A program made the position numbers and the translations under genes. The notes beneath the pieces were generated by a model that worked only from the letters and a program-made list of their open reading frames with translations, did not search any database and was not told where the DNA came from. From Roseiarcus sp963805295 (GTDB taxonomy: Bacteria > Pseudomonadota > Alphaproteobacteria > Rhizobiales > Beijerinckiaceae), in assembly GCA_963805295.1 (NCBI GenBank), contig CAWDTW010000061.1:1-64000 (forward strand): 64,000 nt of DNA, given 5' to 3'. Positions 17,810 through 26,053 of this stretch are shown piece by piece (the stretch's first letter is position 1; every line of letters begins with the position of its first letter).

Positions 17810-18983
17810 GATTGCGGCCTCCCGGACCAGGCTGAAGAGCGCGCGACGGGGGCCCGCCATTTCCGGGCGCGTTTCCTGGGATTCCAAAGGGTTACGGCGC
17901 CATTTCCGGGCGACCCGCCGACCCGGCTCCGAGGCCGCTCGCGGCTCGGCTGGACGCGGCGGCTCGCACTTTTGGTCTCGATCCAATCTTTTCAACCGCT
18001 TGGGCGCCAAAAACTGTCCCTTCCCCTTCGACGCTACTCTCCCCCGGGGCCGAAAGGCCGGGGCGCGGCCGACCCTCCTGGCCGCGGAGAAGGGTTGCCA
18101 AGCCAGCCCGGAACGAAATCCAAGCCGGACGGAACGAAATCCAAGCCAAGCCGGAACGAATTCCAAGCCGGATGGAACAAAATCCAAATTTTTCGGAACA
18201 AAATCCAAATCGATTTCTTTCCGTGAATCGAGGCTTTTCAATGGGTTATCCCCAATTCGGCGAAAAAAGCCTTCGCCGCTCCATTCCCCGGGCAAGGGCC
18301 GGCTCCGAACCCGCCATAGGCCCTCGGCCGAGCGTGCCGTAGCCGACCCCCTGTCCCCGCATTGCCGATGTCGATCGCGTCCATGGGGACCAAGATAACG
18401 CCGACTTCGATTTTCCGGAAGCAAATGTTCGTAATTGTTGTCGGCCCGCCTTTGCGCCGGCGGACCAATCGCGAGGGCTGCGCGCTCATGCCGGAATTCG
18501 ACCGCCCGTTGAGGGAGACCCGATCGCGGCGAAAATCTGGCGCTTGGCGCCCGCGCGGCACGTGGCCGGTATGGGGGAAAGCGGACCTTTTGGTCGGCAA
18601 GCCGGTGGCCGCGCTGCGCAAATAGCGGTCATTCGCCGACACCGCGGCGAGCGGGTTAAATCGACCCACAGCGGCCCTACGAGTTGGGTATTAACTAAGC
18701 CTTCGAATTTGTCCAGGTTGCCCTCGTGAACCGCGCGCGCTCAGATGCCGGGCGATTCCCCGCCGCGTCGGCCTCCTGCGGCTTCGTCGCCTAGGCGGCG
18801 TCAGCGCGCGCTTGCTCGACGAGCGCCGGCACCGCCGCGAGGGTGGGCTGGCTTTCGCCGAGGCAGACGAGCGCCAAGCGCGCTGACACCACGGGCGAAG
18901 CGAAGCAATTTCCAAGTCGCCGCCGCGATCTTTGGCCATGTCGACTGTCTCGGTCCGATCGGATACTCGAATGGAGCCCGAGC
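17810..18983. other. Gene-poor region with repeats and degenerate sequence
   Basis: About 1.2 kb without a credible gene. It contains the 21-bp tandem repeat at 18110-18215. On the minus strand near 18790-18880 there is a short C-terminal-like fragment (RLALVCLGESQPTLAAVPALVEQ) that may be the last trace of a deleted gene. I see no RNA gene in it. Confidence 0.45.
18110..18215. repeat. Five imperfect 21-22-bp tandem repeats (GGAACGAAATCCAAGCC...)
   Basis: Units begin at 18110, 18131, 18153, 18174 and 18195, each GGAAC(G/A)AA(A/T)TCCAA followed by a variable tail. The last two units drift to an AT-rich form ending ATTTTTC or ATCGATT. Unit spacing is 21 or 22 bases. No direct link to a neighbouring gene is visible. 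Confidence 0.8.
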
Positions 18984-19523
18984 TTAAGTCGCGGCGGCGT
19001 CAGCGCGCATGCGCTCGATCATGGCGCGCACGCCGTTCGAGCGCTGCGGCGTGAGACGCTGCTCCAGACCGAGCGCGCGAAAGGCGCCCAAGGCGTCGAC
19101 GGCGAGAATCTGCTTTGGCGCCCGATCAGAGAAAAGCGCGATCGAGATCGCGATCAACCCGCGAACGACGTGCGAGTCGCTGTCGCCGCGATAATGCAGG
19201 ATCACCTGGTCGTTGGCGCTGGTTCTCGCCTCGAGTTCCAACCATACCTGACTGACGCAGCCCCGCACCTTGTTGCTTTCATTGTGGGCCGCCTCGGCAA
19301 GCGGTTCGAGGGTATGACCGAGTTCGATGACATAGCGATATCGATCCTCCCAGTCGTCGAGGGAGGCGAAATCGTCGCGGATGGTCTCGAAATCAGCCAG
19401 GCAATCCTCGCATAGTGCATGCGCCTTGAAGGGACTGCGGTCACGGCCGTTCCGGCGCCCGATCGTATCAGATAGGCCGGTCTCGGTCGGGCTGCCAAAC
19501 GGTGGTGGCCCTGTCCGCGTCAA
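18984..19523 (-). CDS. sufE: SufE-family cysteine desulfurase sulfur acceptor
   Basis: SufE accepts sulfur from the SufS cysteine desulfurase for iron-sulfur cluster assembly. The core is clear: IRDDFASLDDWEDRYRYVIELG, NKVRGCVSQVWLE with the acceptor Cys, FRGDSDSH-like YRGDSDSHVVRGLIAI, and LTPQRSNGVRAMIERMRADA at the end. The start is uncertain. The TTG at 19523 overlaps the fdxA stop and gives 179 residues with an atypical N-terminal extension of about 45 residues; a start nearer 19390 would match the family better, but no ATG is in frame. It follows fdxA on the same strand, and both genes concern Fe-S metabolism. Confidence 0.88.
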   Translation of the reverse strand: MTRTGPPPFGSPTETGLSDTIGRRNGRDRSPFKAHALCEDCLADFETIRDDFASLDDWEDRYRYVIELGHTLEPLAEAAHNESNKVRGCVSQVWLELEARTSANDQVILHYRGDSDSHVVRGLIAISIALFSDRAPKQILAVDALGAFRALGLEQRLTPQRSNGVRAMIERMRADAAAT

Positions 19524-19855
19524 TCACCCGCGCCGGGATTTGGTGAGAAGTATTGGAGTTTGTCCGGCTTCCCCTCCCAATCCTTGGAGTCGAGCGGAGG
19601 CGCTTTCTTAGCCGTAATGTTTGGCCAGATTTTCGCGTATTCGGCATTCAGCGACAGCCACTTCTCAAGCCCTGAGTCGGTGTCCGGCTTGATTGCGTCG
19701 ACCGGACATTCCGGCTCGCAAACTCCGCAATCGATGCATTCGTCCGGATGGATGACGAGCATGTTCTCGCCCTCGTAGAAGCAGTCCACAGGGCACACCT
19801 CGACGCAGTCCATGATTTTGCAGCGAATGCAGCTCTCGTTGACGACGTAGGTCAA
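19520..19855 (-). CDS. fdxA: Seven-iron ferredoxin FdxA
   Basis: A 111-residue ferredoxin with one [3Fe-4S] and one [4Fe-4S] cluster, a small electron carrier. Cysteines are seen at 9, 12, 17, 21, 25, 40, 43, 46 and 50 in MTYVVNESCIRCK, DCVEVCPVDC and ECIDCGVCEPECPVDAI, in the FdxA arrangement. The C-terminal extension (KWLSLNAEYAKIWPNIT) is also typical. It is transcribed with sufE, and the MarR gene lies just upstream on the same strand. Confidence 0.95.
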   Translation of the reverse strand: MTYVVNESCIRCKIMDCVEVCPVDCFYEGENMLVIHPDECIDCGVCEPECPVDAIKPDTDSGLEKWLSLNAEYAKIWPNITAKKAPPLDSKDWEGKPDKLQYFSPNPGAGD

Positions 19856-19893
19856 TTGAGCGTCCCTTCAGCAGATCGCAGTTGTGAACTCAT

Positions 19894-20496
19894 TCAGGGT
19901 GTCCGTCCTCGCGGCGCTTGCTCTCTCGCCGAAAAATGGACGCAGAGGAGACTAGCGTCCTCAGGCTCGATCGGAACGCCGAACAGCAGGCATTCGAGAG
20001 CCGACCGGGTCGCGCGCGTTGGGCAGCGGTAGGCTTCTCCATCGAGATACTCGCAGTCCTGGCAAACACCGAAGTGCCGATGTTCCCCACTCGCCGCTAC
20101 CGTGGTCAGCACGCGACGCAGTGCGCGGTGCATCGCGGTTTGCTCTTCCGGGTCGAGCGAGCCCACGGCGCGCACCAGAGCTTCGAACGGATCGCGCGCA
20201 ATCGCTTCTTTGCCTTTGTCCGTCAATCGGAGAGCAACGCTTCGCCCGTCCGCCTCGGATCGCTGTCGGACCAAGTAGCCACCCGCCTCAAGCACCTTGA
20301 TGGCTTGTGATGCAGTGCCGCGGGTCGTCGCTTGAAATTCCGCGAACGCCGATGGGTTCCGTGAGAACTGGTTGGCTCGGGCGAAGAAACGCAGCGCCAT
20401 CCATTGGGCAGGGCTCAGTTCGCCGTGATAGCCCTCGGCTTGCACAAGCCGCCCTATCAGTAGCAGGACTTCCGCCGTTTCGCGTCCTGACATCAT
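19894..20496 (-). CDS. MarR-family regulator with a Cys-rich C-terminus
   Basis: The ATG at 20496 gives 200 residues. The winged helix-turn-helix is readable: LSPAQWMALRFFARANQ, TRGTASQAIKVLEAGGYLVRQRSEADGRSVALRLTDKG. The tail holds five cysteines (GVCQDCEYLDGEAYRC, then ALECLLFG and SLLCVHF), which could bind a metal or Fe-S cluster or act as thiol switches. Position directly upstream of fdxA and sufE, 38 bases from fdxA, suggests it controls or senses Fe-S status. That is inference. Upstream it is flanked closely by a transposase gene, which may have altered its own promoter. Confidence 0.85.
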   Translation of the reverse strand: MMSGRETAEVLLLIGRLVQAEGYHGELSPAQWMALRFFARANQFSRNPSAFAEFQATTRGTASQAIKVLEAGGYLVRQRSEADGRSVALRLTDKGKEAIARDPFEALVRAVGSLDPEEQTAMHRALRRVLTTVAASGEHRHFGVCQDCEYLDGEAYRCPTRATRSALECLLFGVPIEPEDASLLCVHFSAREQAPRGRTP

Positions 20497-20587
20497 TGCC
20501 TCTCGGAAGATTATAGTAGGGAGCCTCTTGCAAAATTCATCGACGCGGCGAATTTTCCCTGTGTTCGCGGGGCGGAGGGGCCGGCGC

Positions 20588-21781
20588 TCAGGCCGGCGCG
20601 GGCCTGAGCTGCGTGACGCGGAGTATTTGATCGACCGCGAGTGCCGCCACGCCGAACATGAGGTGGCATTTGACCTTGATCGCGCCGCGCACGCGCACGG
20701 ACCGTGCGCCGAATTCATCCTTCAGTCGGGCGTTGACGCGTTCGGCCAGGGTGCGAAAATTAAAAATGACGTCGTCCGGATCGGGCATATGGATGAGTTT
20801 CATGCGCTCGACTTCTTTGGCCCATTCGGCCTTGGCTTCGTGCTGGGCGCGAAAGTTGCGATCGATGATCGGCGCATGGTCGAGCGCCTTGCTGTGGTCA
20901 TGGATGGCGGCGGCGTCGTAGGCCGCATCCATTAGATCGTAGAGATAGGAGACGCGGGCGCCGGTCATGGTCATCAAGGGAATGGCGACCTGACTGTCGT
21001 GGACGGAAGCCGAGGTCAGTACGCAGGAGACCGGGATTTGGCCGCAGGCGACATCCAGATGCAGTTTGTAGCCGATCCAGGTTTCCTTGTAGCCCTTGCT
21101 GTTCTTCTTGGAGCCGACATCGCACGCGGTGGGCAGATCGGCGAGCATCTGATCGAGGTTCTGCGTGGTCTGCCGTTCGAGGCGCGTCGGCTCGGGTTTT
21201 GGCCGTTCCTCGTCCTTGCGCGGGCGTCCGCGCTTGCGCGTCGGCTGAGCGCCATCGGGCGGCGGCGGATCCTCCTTTTTGTCGTTCGGCTCCGTCTTGA
21301 CCGGCTTCTCGCGCGCCTCGATCTCGGTGGCGTCGCGCGCGATCACGCCGACGATGCGCCCGCCGAGCGAGCGCTCGATCAGCGCCGCGTGCATCTTGTC
21401 GGGCAGATCGCCCTGCGCAAACTCCGCGAAGGCGCGGGAAAAGGTAGCTTCCGATGGCACTTGCGAGCGTCGTTCCCAACCGAGAATGCGACGCAGCGAC
21501 TTGTCGACATCGAGGCGCTCGATCAGAGCGGTGGTGGTAGGAACGCCCAGCACCGCCTTGGCGACGAAAGCCCTGGCGAGGGCGCGGCGATCGTCAGGCG
21601 GGCGGCCGGCGCCTCGGGGCGGTTCGGGAACGAAGGCCTCGAGGCCGATCACGTCGAGGGTCGTGACAAGCCGCCCGAGCGCTTCGGTCATCGGGTCGAC
21701 TTCCTCGCGAAGCCAAGGAAACAGATAGCCCTGGATGTGGTTCCAGCGCGCTTTCATAGCGTCGAGAGGATCGTCGGTCAT
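20588..21781 (-). CDS. IS4/IS5-superfamily (DDE_Tnp_1, IS1182-like) transposase
   Basis: Intact 397-residue transposase. An N-terminal region (DPMTEALGRLVTTLDVIGLEAF, SEATFSRAFAEFAQG) of the DUF772 kind is followed by a DDE core: GVIARDATEIEAREKP with the first Asp, KGYKETWIGYKLHLDVACGQIPVSCVLTSASVHDSQVAIPLM with the second, and FRTLAERVNARLKDEFGARSVRVRG with the Glu. A charged Pro/Lys insert (residues ~155-205) separates the first two blocks. I could not find terminal inverted repeats, so the element limits are unknown. Confidence 0.85.
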   Translation of the reverse strand: MTDDPLDAMKARWNHIQGYLFPWLREEVDPMTEALGRLVTTLDVIGLEAFVPEPPRGAGRPPDDRRALARAFVAKAVLGVPTTTALIERLDVDKSLRRILGWERRSQVPSEATFSRAFAEFAQGDLPDKMHAALIERSLGGRIVGVIARDATEIEAREKPVKTEPNDKKEDPPPPDGAQPTRKRGRPRKDEERPKPEPTRLERQTTQNLDQMLADLPTACDVGSKKNSKGYKETWIGYKLHLDVACGQIPVSCVLTSASVHDSQVAIPLMTMTGARVSYLYDLMDAAYDAAAIHDHSKALDHAPIIDRNFRAQHEAKAEWAKEVERMKLIHMPDPDDVIFNFRTLAERVNARLKDEFGARSVRVRGAIKVKCHLMFGVAALAVDQILRVTQLRPAPA

Positions 21782-22162
21782 TGCTGTTGCTAGGGTTCAG
21801 GACGATAGAATTGACACTATATAGAAATATTTCTCACAGTAAAGCGGAATATTTTAGAATATTGCCTTGACAACCGTTGGATGGATTCTAAATATATTGC
21901 CTCGATTTGAGAGGGGTTATGAGAGGCGTTCCAAATAAATTTGCAACTGGCTCTAGCGTTTCGAAATTAACTTGACAACCGATCCGACCCAGATAATTTT
22001 GTTTCGATACTAGTTGGAAAGCGCTGGTCATGGCCCGCGCCACTGCCTGCCCGATCCTTACGGCCGAATCCGGCCTCACATGCAAATTTGAGGAAATCCG
22101 GCCGGTCCCGATGCTGAAGCGCCAGCAAGAATGCCTAGGCCAAGCGCTGGTGCGAGCGGCGG
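21782..22162. other. AT-rich intergenic stretch, no gene seen
   Basis: Base composition falls well below the window average between about 21800 and 22010. No frame longer than chance shows similarity, and no terminal repeat of the neighbouring transposase could be identified. It may be foreign DNA brought in with the IS. Confidence 0.4.
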
Positions 22163-22399
22163 ATGGAAAATTATCCGAAGTTTCAAAATGAAGTCGGGGT
22201 GCCAATCGTGCGCATTGGTTGCCGCGAGTTTGAGTGCATCGGCGATAAACCGCCGCAAGATCACCCACACATTTACCTAAACATGGGCGATGCTAGTGAC
22301 ATCGTCTGTCCATATTGCTCTACGCTATTCCGTTTTGATCCGACCTTGGGCGCACGCGAAGCTAATCCGGCGGATTGTGCTTGCGGTGACGTCGACTGA
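22163..22399 (+). CDS. CHCC-type zinc-finger domain protein (NDUFS6-like)
   Basis: A 78-residue protein with the zf-CHCC pattern: Cys in GCREFECIGD, His in DHPHIYLNMG, then VCPYCSTLFRFDP. In alphaproteobacteria such proteins are related to the respiratory complex I subunit NDUFS6. The gene is intact but isolated, between a transposase and a MucR gene with no nuo genes nearby, so it may be a transferred paralogue. Confidence 0.8.
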   Translation: MENYPKFQNEVGVPIVRIGCREFECIGDKPPQDHPHIYLNMGDASDIVCPYCSTLFRFDPTLGAREANPADCACGDVD

Positions 22400-22659
22400 G
22401 TCGAAAAGCAGCAACGCAGCTTCTCTCGTCAAGCTGCCCGCAGCCAACCACCGCCAGACGCCATTGTCCCGCAGTGTCGGGGATATCCGGCGGCGAGCCG
22501 GTGATAAGGGCTTTTCCGGTGCATAGTTCAGGTGCAACGGTGCAACGGGGGAGCGCGAATTGAGCGGCACATGGCAGTTAGTTGAAACCACCTGTCGACG
22601 AACCAACAGGCCGGGCGTAAGGGTGTGTGAGGCAAGTCGATTGCCGACGGAATTCGACC

Positions 22660-23106
22660 ATGGGGACATTAAGTCCTATCGAACTGGCCACAGAGATGGT
22701 GGCGGCGTTCGTCTCGAATAATTCCGTGCCAACGAGCGAACTGCCCGCTTTGATTCACGCGGTGCATGCAGCCGTGGCGAGGCTCGCAGTTGGGCCGGAG
22801 ACTGCGCCGTCTCAAGTCGAGGCGAAAGCGCCCGCAGTGCCGATCCGCAAGTCGATCACCCCGGACTTTTTGATCTGCTTAGAGGACGGCAAACGATTCA
22901 AGACTATGCGGCGTCACCTGGCGGGGCTCGGCCTTACGCCAGAGCAGTATCGCAAAAAATGGCGCCTGCCGTCCGATTATCCTATGGTCGCGCCCAACTA
23001 CGCGGCGCAGCGGTCGGCGATGGCGAAGAAAATCGGACTTGGCAACATTCCGCGGAAAGCCGGAGTTCGTAGGAGCAGTGGGCGGTCGAAGGCGGCCAAA
23101 GCTTAA
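22660..23106 (+). CDS. Ros/MucR-family transcriptional regulator
   Basis: The ATG at 22660 gives 148 residues with the MucR layout: an N-terminal helix (LATEMVAAFVSNNSVPTSELPALIHAVHAAV) for oligomerisation, then the zinc-finger region FLICLEDGKRFKTMRRHL and YRKKWRLPSDYPMVAPNYAAQRSAMAKKIGLG. The second zinc His usual in HLxxH is Leu here (HLAGL). Some MucR relatives work without zinc, so this need not inactivate it. Family members bind AT-rich DNA and control surface and cell-cycle genes. No target is evident nearby. Confidence 0.9.
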   Translation: MGTLSPIELATEMVAAFVSNNSVPTSELPALIHAVHAAVARLAVGPETAPSQVEAKAPAVPIRKSITPDFLICLEDGKRFKTMRRHLAGLGLTPEQYRKKWRLPSDYPMVAPNYAAQRSAMAKKIGLGNIPRKAGVRRSSGRSKAAKA

Positions 23107-23175
23107 TTGTCGCCTTTAGCGGCGAAATCGATCCGGTACCGAGACGGTGGGCCGTCAGTAGGTATTGTGGTGTCC

Positions 23176-23270
23176 GACGCGCACGGGCGGGCATTCGCAT
23201 TGTTCAGGGGCGCCTGCGCGCGCGGCATCTATGACAACAGGAAGACGGCGGTGGAGACGATCTTCATCGG
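23176..23270 (+). pseudogene. Short IS21 istA remnant
   Basis: About 95 bases encode DAHGRAFALFRGACARGIYDNRKTAVETIFIG, matching residues in the middle of the istA fragment at 5074-6003 (DAHERAFAFFKGACGRGVCDNMKTAVETIFVG). Nothing of the element remains on either side. The divergence shows it derives from a different or older IS21 copy. Confidence 0.75.
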
Positions 23271-23439
23271 TCGTCTGCTTGGCAGAAAGCGAGAGGGGTG
23301 TCGATGGCAGCGTATCCGATATTCTCGCAAGATGCCGGTCAGCGAATTGCGATCAATGCAGAGAGAGTTGCGAGCATTATCGAAATTGAGCCCGAAGGCG
23401 GCGACGAAACGCTGATAATTCCGCGTAGGTTGGGTGTAT

Positions 23440-23613
23440 CTACGTAAACCGCTCCCACGCCGACTGTCGCGAAACGCCCAATGCCATTCCAATTTGGGCC
23501 CAACTGACCTCACGCGATCGAAGAAGCTCAACCACCCATTGGAGCTGATTCCCTTTACCTTGCAGGGTGTCCTCAATTGCCTGAAGTCGCTCTAGCAAAC
23601 GCTCCGTTGGCAA
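23440..23613 (-). CDS. Small helix-turn-helix protein
   Basis: A TTG start at 23613 gives 57 residues. The N-terminal half is a likely amphipathic helix (TERLLERLQAIEDTLQG). The C-terminal half reads LLRSREVSWAQIGMALGVSRQSAWERF, a strong helix-turn-helix pattern seen in small DNA-binding proteins of this kind. No ATG or GTG occurs between the upstream stop and the TTG, so the start is weak, or the gene may have lost its 5' end. It lies just downstream of the patatin gene on the same strand. Confidence 0.5.
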   Translation of the reverse strand: MPTERLLERLQAIEDTLQGKGNQLQWVVELLRSREVSWAQIGMALGVSRQSAWERFT

Positions 23614-23683
23614 CTCTTTGTCAGATGGTGGTTGCGAGGCGCCGATTGGGTCAACCGAACCGGCAGCAACCCACTATCCCTTT

Positions 23684-25474
23684 TCATCGCTCAAAAATCC
23701 GTATCGCCTCAGCACCCGTTGACGGACGGGCCAGCATGCCGAGCAGAGAGAGCTGGGCCTCAGCTGCTTTTTGGCCAGCAGTGAAAAACAAGCTGCCAAG
23801 GTGCATGTGGCGCCATGTTCCCGGGCCGAAGAGTGGAATAATCGGCACATCGGCGCGGGCAGTCAGGCGAGCGGCGGCGTCGAGTTGCGCGAGCTCGAGC
23901 ACTTCCACTACCGTATCGCGCGCCTGATCGCGGGCGAGATTCGGTATCACGAGTTTGCCACAATCATACGGCCATTCCGGCAGCGTTTCACGGCCGAGCA
24001 GGTTGACCGCGATTGTGATGTCGGCGCCCGCCTCGACAACTGAACCGAGCGGCAAGGGTGTGAGGGAAACGGCGTCAACCAAACGCTGCTCACCACGGAT
24101 CCATGGCGGATACAGACCCGGGATCGCCAACGCCGCCATGAGCGCTTCCCATAGTGGGCCCGTGCTGATGGGCGCCGGACATCGCCCCGCAAGGTTTGCG
24201 GTCATGACTGTCGCAGGAATTTGGAGATCAGCGAAGGAGCGATCGGCGGTGGTCGTTCGAAAAATTCGCGTGAAGGCTTCCAATCCATCTCCCGTCGCTC
24301 CCTTGCGAAAAATCGAATTGACAACGGCTTCTGGCCCGCAGTGCTCACGCAACATGGCTTCGATTTCAGACCCAGAGATACCGAGCGCCAACCAAACTCC
24401 AACCACTGCTCCCATGCTGCTGCCAGCGACGTAGTCAATCGTGTAACCGGCGCTTTGCAGCACCTGGATAACCGCGGCGTGGGCAAAGCACTTGGCGCCC
24501 CCCGCCCCGAGTGCCAGGCCGACCTTCGTTCGTGACAGATGCCGCCCGAGCCACGCTACATCAGTCGCTGTGAGATCTGCAGCGCACCGGCGCATCATGC
24601 GATAACCGTCAAAGATAATGCGCGGTAATTCCTTCTCCTCGGAGATCAAAACGAGCTCACCGTCTTGCGAGGTGTTCCGCAGCATAGCCGCGAGCGTCAC
24701 CGCTTCTTGCTCAGTCAATACCGCGACCACCCTGTCCGCATGCTCAAGGAGCAGCGTGATCCCTTCCTCTTCCGGCGTTACCGCGATGGCGACCGTAGCG
24801 TGGGTGGAGGAAAGCTCGTCAAGCCGTTCAATCACTTGCGTCAGCGAAGTAGGCTTGTCGGCATCATTGCCGCTGTCTCCGTGTTCCGTGGCGTCGACAC
24901 GTTTGCGCAGTAGGTCCACTGTTGTAAAGGAATGAGCGCTAGCGCGACGAGCGGCGGCGATCGCTTTTATTCCAGCGCTGGCGAACCGCGCCCCTACCAC
25001 GAACACGACGATCTCGCCGGTGCGTTGGCCGCGCAGATCGGCATTCATCTTTGCGAGTTGCCCACCGATGACTTGCGTGATATTGGCCAGCAGTCGGGGA
25101 TGGCGCATTAGGAGCCGCCCAGCATCGTCGCGATGCAGCTCGAGCACGACAGCGTCTGATCGAGCCACGACACTGGCTGAGCGAGGCAGATTCGTTACCA
25201 GCCCGACCTCCCCGATCACGTCGCCCGGACGCAAACGGGCTATCGTAGTAGAACTGGAGCCACTTAGGGGCGTCACGAATGCCTGGGCGACGCCGCTACG
25301 CAGTAGAAACAACCTGTCGCTTGGATCACCTTGGCGACAAATCAGCTCGCCGGCCGCATAGCGCCGAGAATGCATGCAGGAAAAAATGTCGTCTATAGTG
25401 GTATCGTCGAGCCCAGTGAAAAGCGGCACGCGCGCCAAACGTAGGTGGTTTCGATCGGGGTTCCCACTTAGCAT
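23684..25474 (-). CDS. Cyclic-nucleotide-binding, patatin-like phospholipase (NTE type)
   Basis: The ATG at 25474, after GAAGGAAGGA, gives 596 residues. An N-terminal cNMP-binding domain (residues ~15-130: LFTGLDDTTIDDIFSCM, GELICRQGDPSDRLFLLRSG, LRPGDVIGEVGLVTNLPRSASVVA) is followed by a linker domain and a patatin domain (from ~300). The latter has the oxyanion motif GAGGAKCFAHAAVI, the lipase motif GSSMG with the nucleophile Ser, and LVDAVSLTPLP with the catalytic Asp. DAV replaces the more usual DGG/DGA. By family it is a cytosolic or membrane-associated phospholipid or lysophospholipid esterase controlled by its regulatory domain. It is intact. Confidence 0.9.
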   Translation of the reverse strand: MLSGNPDRNHLRLARVPLFTGLDDTTIDDIFSCMHSRRYAAGELICRQGDPSDRLFLLRSGVAQAFVTPLSGSSSTTIARLRPGDVIGEVGLVTNLPRSASVVARSDAVVLELHRDDAGRLLMRHPRLLANITQVIGGQLAKMNADLRGQRTGEIVVFVVGARFASAGIKAIAAARRASAHSFTTVDLLRKRVDATEHGDSGNDADKPTSLTQVIERLDELSSTHATVAIAVTPEEEGITLLLEHADRVVAVLTEQEAVTLAAMLRNTSQDGELVLISEEKELPRIIFDGYRMMRRCAADLTATDVAWLGRHLSRTKVGLALGAGGAKCFAHAAVIQVLQSAGYTIDYVAGSSMGAVVGVWLALGISGSEIEAMLREHCGPEAVVNSIFRKGATGDGLEAFTRIFRTTTADRSFADLQIPATVMTANLAGRCPAPISTGPLWEALMAALAIPGLYPPWIRGEQRLVDAVSLTPLPLGSVVEAGADITIAVNLLGRETLPEWPYDCGKLVIPNLARDQARDTVVEVLELAQLDAAARLTARADVPIIPLFGPGTWRHMHLGSLFFTAGQKAAEAQLSLLGMLARPSTGAEAIRIFER

Positions 25475-25677
25475 TTGTTGGTCCTTCCTTCCTTCCGCGT
25501 CGATGACGAGGTGGTCAATGTCGGTGCCGCACCGGTTTTCCCCATTCGATATGGCGGCCTCCAACTCCAACGGTCTCCGCCACCCCTGGGTGCGCGACGG
25601 GCGCGCTCTCGACCGCGGCCGTGCCATGCGATGGCCGGGTATTTGATTTGGTCCAACGCTCGCTGTCGGGGGGGCCG

Positions 25678-25965
25678 ATGAGCACGCTTCCTTATATCGA
25701 GCTTATCAAGGACAAGATCATAACTCCGGAAAAGGCGGCCGCCATCGTCAGGCCGGGGCAGAGCGTCTTCATCGGTACGGGTTGCGCCACCCCCGTGACT
25801 TCTGGTCGCCGCCCTCGAGGTTCGGAAGCCTGCTCCCCCCGATGTCGAACTCCTCTACTTTCTGACGTCAGGGCTTGACGACATCCGGGGCGGCGGCCGG
25901 AGTGCCTATCGACATCGATGCTTCTTTGTCGGCTCCGACACGCGCGCCTTAGTTACGAGTTATGA
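25678..25965 (+). pseudogene. N-terminal remnant of an acetyl-CoA hydrolase/4-hydroxybutyrate CoA-transferase-type gene
   Basis: The frame from 25678 reads YIELIKDKIITPEKAAAIVRPGQSVFIGTGCATP, typical of the first domain of CoA-transferase/acetyl-CoA hydrolase family proteins. A frame change near 25800 follows; the next frame continues LLVAALEVRKPAPPDVELLYFLTSG and then YRHRCFFVGSDTRALVTS. Similarity ends near 25965 and the remaining ~500 residues are gone. It is divergent from the patatin gene, with about 200 bases between. Confidence 0.7.
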
Positions 25966-26053
25966 GGCGCGACCTGAGGGCGGCCGACAAGAAAATTCGC
26001 CCGCAGGTCGCGAGGACGCTGCGGGCGCGGGCAGGGTCAATCCCCGGCGAGCC

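Noticed and set aside
18110..18215. CRISPR array
   Set aside because: The repeats are contiguous and imperfect, with no unique spacers of regular length and no cas genes in the window.
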